Source: JAWRCU01 sp033542235 | GTDB taxonomy: Bacteria > Pseudomonadota > Alphaproteobacteria > Rhizobiales > Rhizobiaceae | Length of the DNA stretch: 64,000 nt | NCBI RefSeq assembly: GCF_033542235.1 | Contig: NZ_JAWRCU010000003.1 | Location: forward strand, 1-64,000 | Direction of reading: 5' to 3' | Shown: piece by piece, positions 8,965 to 17,996 of the stretch | How the letters are laid out: the number at the start of each line of letters is the position of its first letter | Numbering within the stretch: the stretch's first letter is position 1 | Made by a program: the position numbers and the translations under genes | The notes under the pieces: generated by a model | What the model was told of the DNA's origin: nothing | Seen by the model: only the letters and a program-made list of their open reading frames with translations | Database searches by the model: none

Positions 8965-10278
8965 TCACCTAGTGTTATGCAGCATGCCCTGGAAGGCGCG
9001 GTAGCTGCCCTTGGGTGTACGTGTCTGCGTCGCATAGTCGACATGCACGATGCCGAAGCGCGACGAGTAGCCCTCACCCCACTCGTAGTTGTCAAGCAGC
9101 GACCAAGCGAAGAAGCCACGCACGTCGGCGCCCTGCTTCTGCGCATCCAGAACGGCGTTTAAATGACGGTCGTAGAAGGCGACGCGGCGCGTATCGTCGG
9201 TCTCGGACATGCCGGTCTCGGTAACGTAGATTGGCAACTTGGTGTAGTCGCGTGACACGCGGACCAGGAGGTCCGTCAAGCCCTTGGGATAGATCTCCCA
9301 GCCGAGATCGTTCTTTTCGAGGGTGCCGGGAACGGTACGGATCGGGATCGAGTAATACGCCGGATGCGGGTTGTGGGCGTAAAGGCCGCGCGAATAGTAG
9401 TTGATGCCGGCCCAGTCGAGCGGGCGGTTCACGATCTCAATGTCCTTCTGCCAATCCTTCGGCAGATAGGGCCCGAGCAGGTCAGTCAGCACCTTGGGAT
9501 ACTGGCCCTTGTAGACGCCGCCGAGGAACCAGCCGTTGAACATGGCGTCGCCGATCTCGAGCGCGCGCCGATCTTCGTCCTTGTCGCTCGCCGCCTCGGC
9601 CTTCTCGAGGTTTGTCACAATGCCGATGTTCTTGGCGCCATTGGCGCGCAGGGCATCGACACCCATGCCATGCGCATAAAGTACGTGGTGCATAGCGCGG
9701 GCGCCGGCGCGCAGGTCGCGATAGCCCGGCGCGTGGCGGCCGATGATGTGGCCCAGGACCGAGACGCACCACGGCTCGTTGATGGTCGCAGTCGCGTGCA
9801 GACGGTCGCCGAAGCTCCTGGCGACAAGCGCGGCATAGTCGGCGAACCATTCGCCGATGTCACGGTTCATCCAGCCGCCCTTGTCCTGAAGCGTCGACGG
9901 CAGGTCCCAGTGATAGAGCGTCGCGAACGGCTTGATGCCACGCGCGAGCATGCCGTCGATCAGCCGGTCGTAGAAGTCGAGGCCGGCCTGGTTGATGGCG
10001 CCGGTCCCTTCGGGGAACAGGCGCGGCCATGCGATTGAGAAGCGATAGGCGTCGAAGCCGCCATCGCGGATCAGGTCGAGATCTGCCGGCCAGCGGTTGT
10101 AGTGGTCATCGGCGATGCGGCCGTCGTCGGCGTTCTTCACGTTGCCGGGGGTCGCCGCGAAAGTGTCCCAGATGCAGGTGCCACGGCCGTCGCCCTGGCC
10201 GCCTTCGATCTGGTAGGCCGCGGTCGCCGCGCCAAACACGAAATTCGGTCCGAATTGGCCGCGATTTACGGAAAACAT
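8965..10278 (-). CDS. GH1 beta-glucosidase
   Basis: This 437-residue family-1 glycoside hydrolase cleaves beta-glucosides in the cytoplasm; there is no signal peptide. The acid/base Glu168 sits in TINEPW and the nucleophile Glu354 in YVTETGMSE. FVFGAATAAYQIEG near the N-terminus is the family signature. The usual TENG around the nucleophile is TETG here, a conservative departure that keeps the Glu. It lies between the sugar transporter and the kinase operon and would split a transported beta-linked disaccharide or glycoside. Confidence 0.92.
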   Translation of the reverse strand: MFSVNRGQFGPNFVFGAATAAYQIEGGQGDGRGTCIWDTFAATPGNVKNADDGRIADDHYNRWPADLDLIRDGGFDAYRFSIAWPRLFPEGTGAINQAGLDFYDRLIDGMLARGIKPFATLYHWDLPSTLQDKGGWMNRDIGEWFADYAALVARSFGDRLHATATINEPWCVSVLGHIIGRHAPGYRDLRAGARAMHHVLYAHGMGVDALRANGAKNIGIVTNLEKAEAASDKDEDRRALEIGDAMFNGWFLGGVYKGQYPKVLTDLLGPYLPKDWQKDIEIVNRPLDWAGINYYSRGLYAHNPHPAYYSIPIRTVPGTLEKNDLGWEIYPKGLTDLLVRVSRDYTKLPIYVTETGMSETDDTRRVAFYDRHLNAVLDAQKQGADVRGFFAWSLLDNYEWGEGYSSRFGIVHVDYATQTRTPKGSYRAFQGMLHNTR

Positions 10279-10510
10279 TATGCGTTCCAGCCCTGCAGAG
10301 ATGTAGGCGGCCGTCAGTGACTCCCCGGAGGCAATCGCTTGGGCCGCTCACGAAGAGCACTCGAGCTAGGTCGTTTCATGGCTACAGATTTTACCATGTT
10401 TCGACACCGGGAATAGCGTCGGGCGACAACAGAATTGCTTGAACGAAGCTCAGACCCGCTATTGAAGCTCGGGACCGCAGTTCCGGCCAGTACCTTAGCC
10501 ACGCCGACGT

Positions 10511-11251
10511 CTAGCGGAACAGATTGCGTAGCCGCTCCAGAATCAACTCCCGGCCCTTGTTGCCCAGCTCGGCCGAAGCGTCCTTTGCGGAGGCCGTGTA
10601 CCAGCCTTTGTTCTCCGGGAATCTCGCCATGTCGACTGCCTCCGGGCAGAGCGCCATCATCAGCGAGGTCTCGCCTTGTCCGGCATGGTCGAAGGGATAC
10701 TGCGTGAGAATCTCCGGCGTCATCAGCGGGTGGACCTGAACCCAGTTGAACGGGTTGCTGCCCGCCGCGTGCTCGGCATAGTAGTTGGCGGTCTTCTCGT
10801 TGCCCCACCAGCCCTCGCCGCTTTCCCGCTCGATGAAGCGGAAGATCGCCTGCCGGCCGGCGACCTTGAACGACAGATCGGTCGGCATGCCGGCGGCAAA
10901 ATTCTCCGTCTGATGATGGATGATCGCGTGGATGTTGCGGAAGCCGACCCTGAGCAGGCTGAAAAACAGCGCTTCAGCGAAGGGCGCGAGCTCGCTTCCG
11001 CCGACCTGCAGCGAGCCGTTGCCCTCCGGCGGCTCCACCGCATAGCTCGCTGCGCCGTAGTAGAAAGGCGGCAGGATGACGAGGTTCATCTCCCGCTCGA
11101 CGAGCTCGAGCATCTTGACGACGGCAAGCGTGTCCATGCCGACGGCCATGTGCTCGCCGTTATATTCGAGAACGCCGAGCGGCAGCACGACCGGCCAGTT
11201 CTCGGCAATGGCCGTGCGGATCTGGTGCGGCAGCATCAATTCGTAGCGCAT
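10511..11251 (-). CDS. Creatininase-family amidohydrolase
   Basis: This 246-residue protein belongs to the creatininase family (PF02633), metal-dependent hydrolases of amide or cyclic amide bonds. Likely metal ligands are Glu29, His34 and Asp40 in LEYNGEHMAVGMD and the Glu of GQGETSLMM. The usual NGHGGN segment is replaced by HHQTEN, so substrate and metal geometry may differ. It is the last gene of a leftward five-gene operon, starting 3 bases after the SIS gene stop. The substrate is unknown. Confidence 0.75.
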   Translation of the reverse strand: MRYELMLPHQIRTAIAENWPVVLPLGVLEYNGEHMAVGMDTLAVVKMLELVEREMNLVILPPFYYGAASYAVEPPEGNGSLQVGGSELAPFAEALFFSLLRVGFRNIHAIIHHQTENFAAGMPTDLSFKVAGRQAIFRFIERESGEGWWGNEKTANYYAEHAAGSNPFNWVQVHPLMTPEILTQYPFDHAGQGETSLMMALCPEAVDMARFPENKGWYTASAKDASAELGNKGRELILERLRNLFR

Positions 11252-11254
11252 GGG

Positions 11255-11821
11255 CTACTCCATGTTGGTGTGGCGTGCCCGCATTTCCTCAGGCGTGGTG
11301 CCGAGCAATGTCCTCAGCTTCAGGACCATGATCTCGAACAGCAGGAACAGCGCACCCTCGAAGACGGAGCCCATCGGCAGCACCGACGTGCGGCTTGTGC
11401 CTTGATCGCTCGCCATGGTCTGCGCCGGAATTACCAGCGTGAAGTCGGCAAGCTTGGCGGCGCTGCTTTCGGGCTGTGCGGTGAGCAGCAGGTTGGTCGC
11501 GCCGGCCTGCCGGGCAACCTTCATTAGAGAAAGTACGGTCGAGGTCTCACCCGGCCCTGAGCTCGCTAGGAACACATCGCCCTGCCCCAGCGCTGGCATG
11601 GTCATGTCGCCGACCACCGCCACGGGCAGGCCGAGATGGAAGAGCCGCATCGCAAAGCCCCTGACCTGCAGGGCCTCGCGTCCGCAGCCATAGGTTCCGA
11701 GCTTGCCGGCACCGGCGATCATGTCGCAGGCTCTGTCGATAGAATTCTCGTCGATCCGCTTCAGCGCTGTGCCGAGCTCGTCGAGCGCTACGCCGAACGG
11801 GCTCTCCTTTCTTGATGTCAT
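11255..11821 (-). CDS. SIS-domain sugar isomerase, 6-phospho-3-hexuloisomerase-like
   Basis: At 188 residues this is the size of single-SIS-domain hexuloisomerases (PHI). It has the SIS features GTYGCGREA, DVFLASSGPGETSTVL and the helical C-terminus with GSVFEGALFLLFE. Such proteins isomerise or bind phosphorylated ketoses or aldoses. It overlaps the upstream FGGY kinase gene by 4 bases, so the kinase product is the natural candidate substrate. The exact reaction is inference. Confidence 0.72.
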   Translation of the reverse strand: MTSRKESPFGVALDELGTALKRIDENSIDRACDMIAGAGKLGTYGCGREALQVRGFAMRLFHLGLPVAVVGDMTMPALGQGDVFLASSGPGETSTVLSLMKVARQAGATNLLLTAQPESSAAKLADFTLVIPAQTMASDQGTSRTSVLPMGSVFEGALFLLFEIMVLKLRTLLGTTPEEMRARHTNME

Positions 11822-13311
11822 GACAGCTCCGCCATCAGATCCTTGTTGCGCAGATAGAGTTCCCTGAACGCGCAGAACTGCCGCTCATAGACGGCGCGGT
11901 TCTTGCGGTTGGGCACGATTCGCCGCTCCTCCGGATTCCAGGCGAGAATATCTTTCTTGCCGACATCGCCGACGGCGAGCGCGGCCAGGAATGCATCCCC
12001 ATAAGAGGCACCGACAGTCTTCCTGCAGACCGTCTGCGGCCTCCCGGAGATATCCGATGTCGCCTGCGACCAGACTTTATTCTTGGTGCCGCCGCCGACG
12101 GCGAGCAGCCTTTTCGGCAGCTCGCCGATCTCGCGATAAGTTTCGATGATGTGGTGGGTGCCGCAGGCAATGCCTTCGAGCAGGGCGCGATAGAGATCGC
12201 CGCGGCTGTGCGTGAGGTTCAGCCCGAAGATCACGCCCTTGGCATTGGGGTCGTGGATCGGCGTCCGTTCGCCGGAGAAATAGGGCAGCATGACGAGCCC
12301 GCGCGCGCCCGGCGGCGATGCTTCCGCCTCCCTTGCGAGCGTGGCAAAGGCCTTTGCCGGCTCGAGCTCGCGCGCGGCGAAATCGCGAAACCAGTGGGTC
12401 AGCGTGCCGCTGGTCGACAGTCCTGCCATGGAGGCGTGTTCGCCCTTGAACAGCCAGGGCGCGTACCACAGCCGCGAATCCGAGATGCGGGTTTTCGACA
12501 GCATGATCGTGAATATGGTCGATCCATACATGATCATCATGTCGCCCGGCCGGATCATGCCGACCGAGAGCGCTTCCGACGCAGCGTCGATGGTACCGGC
12601 AATCACCGGCGTGCCGGGGGCAAGCCCGGTCGCGCGAGCCGCCCTGGCGGTCACCCGCCCGGCGATGTCCGTGGTCCAGACGAGCCGCGGCAGCCGTTCC
12701 GTCTCGATGATGTCGGGCGCCAGCTCCGTGCTCCAGCCTTGCCGGTCGATGAGATAGAGCGGCGAGAAATTGGCGGCCGAATAATGGTCGATGACGCATT
12801 CGCCCGTCAGCTTCTGCACGAGATAGGTCGTCGAGGTGACGATCTTGGCAGCCTTCGCAAGAATCTCTGGCCGGTTTTTCCTGAGCCACAGAATTTTCGG
12901 CCCGACCGACTGCGAAGTGAGCGCATTGCCGCAGCGCTCGAGGATACGCCCGGGCCCGATCGCGGCGTTGAGCTCCTCGATCTCCTTCGCGGCCCGCGCA
13001 TCGACCCCGTAGAGCGCGGCGTTGCTGAGCGCCTCGCCGTCGGAATCGACCGGCAGCATGCAGGGGCCGATCGCACTTGCTCCGACGGCGCGGATCGACT
13101 TCGGATCGATCCGTGAATCCGCCAGCATCTTCTGCGAAATGAAGGTGAAGTCGCCCCACCAGTCCTGCTTGGGCCGGTGCTCGGCCCAGCCCGGTTGCGG
13201 CACCAGCATTTTGTGCGGCTTCGAGGCGGAGGCCGCGATCCTGCCCTCGCCATCGACGATCACGCCCTTCGATTCGAAGGTGCCGATGTCGATGCCGAGA
13301 TAGTAGCTCAT
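11818..13311 (-). CDS. FGGY-family carbohydrate kinase
   Basis: This 497-residue kinase has the FGGY fold: GIDIGTFESKG near the start binds phosphate, and the second-domain GGGTKNKVWSQ (about 405) is the C-terminal family signature. The ATG at 13311 overlaps the stop of the upstream peptidase gene as ATGA. Relatives phosphorylate xylulose, gluconate, glycerol, ribulose or tetritols; this one is most like xylulose/gluconate-type kinases, but the substrate is not certain. It probably forms the sugar phosphate handled by the downstream SIS protein. Confidence 0.85.
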   Translation of the reverse strand: MSYYLGIDIGTFESKGVIVDGEGRIAASASKPHKMLVPQPGWAEHRPKQDWWGDFTFISQKMLADSRIDPKSIRAVGASAIGPCMLPVDSDGEALSNAALYGVDARAAKEIEELNAAIGPGRILERCGNALTSQSVGPKILWLRKNRPEILAKAAKIVTSTTYLVQKLTGECVIDHYSAANFSPLYLIDRQGWSTELAPDIIETERLPRLVWTTDIAGRVTARAARATGLAPGTPVIAGTIDAASEALSVGMIRPGDMMIMYGSTIFTIMLSKTRISDSRLWYAPWLFKGEHASMAGLSTSGTLTHWFRDFAARELEPAKAFATLAREAEASPPGARGLVMLPYFSGERTPIHDPNAKGVIFGLNLTHSRGDLYRALLEGIACGTHHIIETYREIGELPKRLLAVGGGTKNKVWSQATSDISGRPQTVCRKTVGASYGDAFLAALAVGDVGKKDILAWNPEERRIVPNRKNRAVYERQFCAFRELYLRNKDLMAELS

Positions 13312-14441
13312 TCGTAGTCGTCCCGATCGAGGCTGAAGCCGGGCCCGATCGACGCGATCCCCTCGACCAGGAGACGCGTCAGTTCTTCGAGGTCGTCGAG
13401 ATCGCACACTTCAAGCGAAGAATGCGAGTAGCGCATCGGAAATCCGAGATCGATCGAAGCGACACCCTGCCCGACGAGCTGGACATAGGAGGAATCGGTC
13501 AGCGCCCCGGTATGAGCGCTACGCTGCAGATTGGCGCCGAGGCGTTTCGCGGTGCCGTCGAACAATGAGACCAGCGCCGGATGCGGGATGGTGCCGTTCA
13601 GTGTGCCTCGGCCATGGAAGGAATAGAGGCTCATCGCCGGCCCGCCGCCGAGCCGGACGTCGCCGCGATAGCCCATGTCCGGCGTGTCGGTCGCAAGCAG
13701 CAGGTCGAGCTGGATGGCGATGTCGGGCGAGAGGATCTGCGCAGCCGTCAACGCACCACGCAGGTTGAACTCCTCCTGCACTGCGAAGACGAAATGGACT
13801 GTCGGCCGTTGCTTCGACTTCACGAGCAGCCGCGCCGCTTCGACGATGACGGCGCAGCCGGCGCGGTCGTCGACCGATGTGCCGGCGATGCGGCTTTCCG
13901 AAAGCGCGATTGCATGCGGCCGGTAGACGACCGGCAAGCCGATATCGACCCCGGCAGCTAGTGCCTCCTCGCGGCTCGAAAAGCCGGCATCAATATAAAG
14001 GTCCATATACGGCACGACCTTGTACTTCTCGTCCGGCGTCGTCGCGTGGTGGCTCTTGTTGGCGATGAGGCCCGTCCTGTCGCGTCCCTCGGCCACGCAG
14101 ATCAGCACCTCTTGCGAGGGCAGCGCCCGCTCGGGCACGCCGCCAAGGCGCTCGACGCGGATGAAGCCGTCGGCCTCGATCTTGCGTACCACGAAGCCAA
14201 GCTGGTCCATGTGGGTGAAGAGCATCACCGAGGGCGCGTTTGCCGCCCCCGGAAGCGTTGCGATCAGATTGCCGAGCCGATCGCTGCGGGTTTCCAGCCC
14301 GAGTTCCTCAAGCGCCCTTTTTAGGTAGCGGCGCACCCGGCCTTCATGGCCGGAAAGACCGGGTATAAGCATGAGATCGACGAGCAGTTTCTTAAGCCGC
14401 TCGCGCGATGCTGCTTCAATTTTCACCGCACGCTTGCTCAT
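13308..14441 (-). CDS. M42-family metallopeptidase (SgcX/FrvX type)
   Basis: This 377-residue protein is a dinuclear zinc M42 aminopeptidase homologue. Visible ligands are His77 and Asp79 (THMDQLGF), Asp191 (TSVDDRAG), catalytic Glu223 with Glu224 (QEEFNLRG), the Asp of LATDTPD and the His in RYSHSSLEV. In E. coli the homologues SgcX and FrvX are also encoded in sugar operons, where their function is not settled; endoglucanase activity has been claimed for family members. The start overlaps the btpA-like stop as ATGA. Confidence 0.85.
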   Translation of the reverse strand: MSKRAVKIEAASRERLKKLLVDLMLIPGLSGHEGRVRRYLKRALEELGLETRSDRLGNLIATLPGAANAPSVMLFTHMDQLGFVVRKIEADGFIRVERLGGVPERALPSQEVLICVAEGRDRTGLIANKSHHATTPDEKYKVVPYMDLYIDAGFSSREEALAAGVDIGLPVVYRPHAIALSESRIAGTSVDDRAGCAVIVEAARLLVKSKQRPTVHFVFAVQEEFNLRGALTAAQILSPDIAIQLDLLLATDTPDMGYRGDVRLGGGPAMSLYSFHGRGTLNGTIPHPALVSLFDGTAKRLGANLQRSAHTGALTDSSYVQLVGQGVASIDLGFPMRYSHSSLEVCDLDDLEELTRLLVEGIASIGPGFSLDRDDYE

Positions 14442-15250
14442 TCGCCGCGTGCTGCCCGCGCCAGCCGCATGAACTCCGCTGCACGGTCGGGATCGACCGC
14501 ATTCCAGGTGTTGCCGTCGACCTTGAGCGAGGAACCGACGATGCAGCCATCGGCGATCCTCAGGATCTCCCCGACCGTCGCATGCTTGACGCCCGTGTTG
14601 GCGAGCACCGGCGTATTGGGCAAAGCCTTCTTCACCGCTTCGAGATCGCTCATCGAGGCTGCCTCGCCGGTGATCTGGCCGGAGACGAGGATGGCGTCGG
14701 GGACCGAGGAGAAGACTGCCGAACGCGCGCGGTCCGGTAGCGGGCGCTGGTCGAGTGAATAGGCGAACTCGGCCGAGACGTTGTAGAGCAGCGCCATGTC
14801 GGAGCGGTGGAGCCGATCGCGATAGCGCATCGCCTTGCCGGCGTCTGGGGTCCACGGCCCCATGTCGGACGCGTATGTGCCGGTGAATATCTCCCGGACG
14901 AAAGCGGCGCCCGTTGCAGCGCCGAGCGCGATGGAAGACATCGGGTCCCAGAGGACGTTCACGCCGAACGGCACCTTGATCTTGTCGCGCACACGGCCGA
15001 TCACATAGGCCATGGTAGCGGTAGAGGCGGTGTCGACGCTGAACTCATAGGGGCGGTCATTCTCGTTGCCGAACATGACGGCGTCGACGCCGGCTCTCTG
15101 CAGCGCGTCGAGATCCTTGGACACGCCTTCGATCAGGCCGTCTATGCCGCCTGCGGTGTCGTAGAGCGGCGAGCCAGGCAGTGCACCGAAATGCACCATA
15201 GCGATGATTGGCTTGCCTTGTCCGAAAACCCGTCTGAATTTCGCTGTCAC
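14438..15250 (-). CDS. BtpA/SgcQ-family TIM-barrel protein
   Basis: This 270-residue protein has the BtpA family signature: an N-terminal AMVHFGALPGSPLY, GVDAVMFGNENDRPY, and a C-terminal LANTGVKHATVGEIL with GSSLKVDG, a phosphate-binding TIM-barrel end. BtpA was named from a cyanobacterial photosystem I biogenesis factor. SgcQ is its E. coli relative in the sgc sugar operon, also next to an M42 peptidase. It is the first gene of the leftward five-gene operon. A phosphosugar or nucleoside-related reaction is plausible but unproven. Confidence 0.8.
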   Translation of the reverse strand: MTAKFRRVFGQGKPIIAMVHFGALPGSPLYDTAGGIDGLIEGVSKDLDALQRAGVDAVMFGNENDRPYEFSVDTASTATMAYVIGRVRDKIKVPFGVNVLWDPMSSIALGAATGAAFVREIFTGTYASDMGPWTPDAGKAMRYRDRLHRSDMALLYNVSAEFAYSLDQRPLPDRARSAVFSSVPDAILVSGQITGEAASMSDLEAVKKALPNTPVLANTGVKHATVGEILRIADGCIVGSSLKVDGNTWNAVDPDRAAEFMRLARAARGE

Positions 15251-15362
15251 AATTCCCCCGGACTGATGTTGGATCGGCTGCTGGCTAGGAGCATGGATCT
15301 ACCAATAGCGGGAATCGCTGTCCACGGTTCGAGGCTTCTGGCCCGATGGGTTTGTGCTAACT

Positions 15363-15483
15363 GCATGATCCCGAACCGGAGGTCAGCGCAGCAAAAAGTT
15401 GCAGACTTTCGGATAAGATCATGCTGCAAAAGCAGATGGCTAGAACGGGATGAATGACTCCACCCCAATCCATCCCGTGCTAG
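15363..15483. repeat. Composite palindromic repeat in divergent spacer
   Basis: GCATGATCCCGAA at 15363 pairs imperfectly with TTCGGATAAGATCATGC at 15408-15424. A second pair, CTAGAACGGGATG (15440-15452) and CATCCCGTGCTAG (15471-15483), matches 12 of 13. The core AGCAAAAAGTTGCA recurs near 58.2 kb. This is a dispersed rhizobial-type intergenic repeat between btpA and the divergent reductase. Confidence 0.65.
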
Positions 15484-15524
15484 TGTCCCGCAGCTGTTCG
15501 CAGGTGAATTGTCAGGAGGACTAG

Positions 15525-16553
15525 TTGGCGATGAAGTTGAGGCATTGGGACCGCATTGGAAATGGTGGGCTTACATTCACCGAGCTGGGCTTCGGCACCG
15601 CTCCCCTCGGCAATCTCTACCGCGCCATTTCCGACGACGATGCCCATGCCATCCTCGAGGCGGCGTGGGAGACGGGCTCGCGCTACTATGATACGGCGCC
15701 GCTCTACGGGCTCGGGCTTTCGGAAACGCGGCTAAACCGCTTCCTGCGCGGCAAGAAGCGCGACGAGTATGTGCTCTCGACCAAGGTCGGGCGGCTGCTC
15801 TCGGTTTCTGCACCGGAAGAGCGCACCGGCATCGGCAAGTTCTTCGAGACGCCGTCGCGTCGCGAGGTTTACGACTACACCTATGACGGCGTGATGCGCT
15901 CGGTCGAATTTTCCTTCGAGCGGCTCGGCGTCGATCGCATCGACATTCTCTACGCACACGATCTCGACAGGTACAACCAGGGCTCGCAGGAGGCGCTGCA
16001 GGTCAAGCTCGACGAGCTCATGGCATCGGGCTACCGCGCGCTGATGTCGTTGCGCGACCAAGGCGTGATCAAAGCATTCGGCGCCGGCGTCAATGAATGG
16101 GAGTCCTGCCAGTGGCTTGCCGAACAGGGCGACTTCGATCTCTTCCTGCTCGCCGGCCGCTACACGCTGCTCGAGCAGGAATCGCTCCAAAGCTTTCTGC
16201 CGCTCTGCGAAAAGCGCGGTATCGGGATCGTGCTCGGCGGGCCCTACAATTCGGGCATATTGGCGACCGGTCCCAGGCCAGGCGCCTTCTATAACTATTC
16301 CGAGGCGCCCAAGGAGATCCTGGACAAGGTGGCGCGCATCGAGGCCGTCTGCCGTCGCCACAACATCAGGCTGGTCGAGGCAGCGCTCAAGTTCCCGCTC
16401 ATGCACCCGGTCGTGGTCTCTGTCATCCCCGGCGGCCAGAGCGTCGATCAGGTCAAGGCCAACCGGACAATTCTCGATCGGGAGATACCGGCCCCGCTCT
16501 GGGCAGACCTCAAGGCAGAAGGGCTGATGCGGGAGGATGCCCCGACCGACTGA
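15525..16553 (+). CDS. Aldo/keto reductase, aldose 1-dehydrogenase-like
   Basis: This NAD(P)-dependent TIM-barrel oxidoreductase of about 340 residues most resembles D-threo-aldose (L-fucose/L-galactose) 1-dehydrogenases. The catalytic tetrad is visible as Asp and Tyr in YYDTAPLYG, Lys in LSTKVG and His in ILYAHDLD. AGGAGGA at 15514-15520 is 4 bases from a TTG at 15525 and 10 from an ATG at 15531, so either start is possible. It diverges from the btpA operon. With the FucU mutarotase it could begin oxidative breakdown of a fucose-like sugar; this is inference. Confidence 0.82.
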   Translation: MAMKLRHWDRIGNGGLTFTELGFGTAPLGNLYRAISDDDAHAILEAAWETGSRYYDTAPLYGLGLSETRLNRFLRGKKRDEYVLSTKVGRLLSVSAPEERTGIGKFFETPSRREVYDYTYDGVMRSVEFSFERLGVDRIDILYAHDLDRYNQGSQEALQVKLDELMASGYRALMSLRDQGVIKAFGAGVNEWESCQWLAEQGDFDLFLLAGRYTLLEQESLQSFLPLCEKRGIGIVLGGPYNSGILATGPRPGAFYNYSEAPKEILDKVARIEAVCRRHNIRLVEAALKFPLMHPVVVSVIPGGQSVDQVKANRTILDREIPAPLWADLKAEGLMREDAPTD

Positions 16554-16569
16554 GGAGCCGAGAAAGACA

Positions 16570-16598
16570 AAACCCGCCGGGGGAGCACCGGCGGGTTT
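16570..16598. terminator. Bidirectional terminator hairpin
   Basis: AAACCCGCCGG and CCGGCGGGTTT form a perfect 11-bp stem around GGGAGCA, ending in AAA/TTT on both strands. It lies between the convergent aldo/keto reductase and DUF1127 genes. Confidence 0.7.
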
Positions 16599-16648
16599 CG
16601 GTAGCGGCGAGGCGTTGGGAGGAGGAAGCCTCGCCGTATCTTCGGCGC

Positions 16649-16789
16649 TTACAGCGTGCGCTGCGCCACCGCATGAATATCGGCTCGGGAAATACCCAGG
16701 TCATTCAGTTCGCGGTTAGACAGGCGGCTCAGCTCATTCACGGTGTCGCGATAGCGGCGCCAGTTACGATAGCTACGGATCAAATTCAT
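16649..16789 (-). CDS. DUF1127 small basic protein
   Basis: This is a 46-residue protein with the DUF1127 pattern: aromatic/basic start MNLIRSYRNWRRYRDTV, then LSRLSNRELNDLGISRADI. Small DUF1127 proteins are abundant in alphaproteobacteria and affect RNA turnover, phosphate or carbon homeostasis; some bind RNA. The ATG at 16789 has a GAGGG ribosome site; the longer open frame upstream has no coding character. Confidence 0.85.
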   Translation of the reverse strand: MNLIRSYRNWRRYRDTVNELSRLSNRELNDLGISRADIHAVAQRTL

Positions 16790-17117
16790 TGTATCCCTCA
16801 CATCCTCTTTGGTCGTGCGTTGTTGCAATGCACAAATGGGTGATTGTCGAACCGATTTAAAGTCCCCGTTTTGCATAGCCGGCTTGCATTCGGCGCATTG
16901 CTGGTTAACGAAAGCTATCTGCTCAACCAGTTCCTCTCGCCGGTCGCCAACAAACGCACCGACCACTGTGATTGCCTTGCCCGAGGGGCGCTTGATCAGC
17001 CCAACCGGCCGTGCCGCGCGACGAACAAGAGGCCGCGGCCGGCGATCCAAATACGGCCTCGCCGAGCAATCGGATGCGCATCCGCGTCGCTCGAGGGCTC
17101 GTAAACCTGCCCCGGTA

Positions 17118-17576
17118 TTACCTGGTGATTACGATGCTGGTGTTGGCCGGACCGAATAGCCGAACCAGTTGATAGAAGTCGGCGGCATTCTTGGGATGGA
17201 GCCGGATGCAGCCATGCGACGCCGGCGTGCCGAGCCGCCTAATCGCGTTGGTGCCGTGCACGGCATACCCGCCCGCGAAGAAGACGGAATGCGGCATTGG
17301 CGACATGTCGTACTTGCGCGAATACCACATCTTTTCCATGCGGGTCGGCTTGAACGAACCGGTCGGCGTCACGTAGCCGCGGCCTGCGGTCGATACCTTC
17401 CATTGGAACGTCGGGCGGCCGTCGACCAGCACTTCCATGCGCTGCCTGGAAATATCGACATGGGCGACGATCATGCCGGTGGCATGCGCGGTGCCGGAGC
17501 CGGTCGCTAAAAAGAGCATGGCGCCGGTCAACGCCGCCGCCGAAATGTGAATAAGCTTATCTGCAACAGTGATCAT
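17118..17576 (-). CDS. Periplasmic L,D-transpeptidase (YkuD)
   Basis: This 152-residue exported protein has a signal peptide (about residues 1-32, ending GTAHA) and a minimal YkuD catalytic domain. His108 lies in YAVHGTNAI, and the SHGCIRL motif carries nucleophile Cys123. Such enzymes crosslink peptidoglycan by 3-3 bonds or attach proteins to it. There is no extra binding domain. The gene stands alone, and the 420 bases upstream probably contain its promoter. Confidence 0.9.
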   Translation of the reverse strand: MITVADKLIHISAAALTGAMLFLATGSGTAHATGMIVAHVDISRQRMEVLVDGRPTFQWKVSTAGRGYVTPTGSFKPTRMEKMWYSRKYDMSPMPHSVFFAGGYAVHGTNAIRRLGTPASHGCIRLHPKNAADFYQLVRLFGPANTSIVITR

Positions 17577-17996
17577 GCGTGCCTCTCCGAGGCGGCTTCA
17601 TGCCGCCGAAATTGGATGAGGACTTATCTTTGCGTCGTGTAACCGATGCATTTCGTCCAATGCGCAGTTTTGTTTCGAATCCGTTTCCGTTCGCGGCGTT
17701 TCCGTGAGAAAAATGACCGATTCAGGCATCATTTCTTGCACAAGCGGACAAATCCGGTCACTTTGCACAAAATTAGATCATGGCAAATTTCGTTTTTCCT
17801 CGGCGAGCCGAAATTCGAAAACACTTGGGCGAATTGAGCCTGTAACAGCAGGAAAGGGCGGCTTTCGGTTCTGCAACAGGCGTGATTCAGCGAAGTGTTG
17901 CGGCGGCACGATCCGGATACAGGCGACCGGTATTTTTCGCTGCCATAAGTAACGGGTGGGTACGGCTGCGCTTAGGCCGGCGAAGGAAGCGGGATC
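17577..17996. other. Non-coding gap upstream of L,D-transpeptidase
   Basis: This 420-base stretch separates the leftward transpeptidase from a small rightward ORF. It is less GC-rich than its surroundings in its first 250 bases. I see no convincing coding frame, hairpin or operator in it; it presumably carries both promoters. Confidence 0.4.

Noticed and set aside
8622..9146. Open frame spanning the small secreted gene and the beta-glucosidase end
   Set aside because: It has low-complexity Arg/Ala/Gly composition and runs across two better-supported genes.
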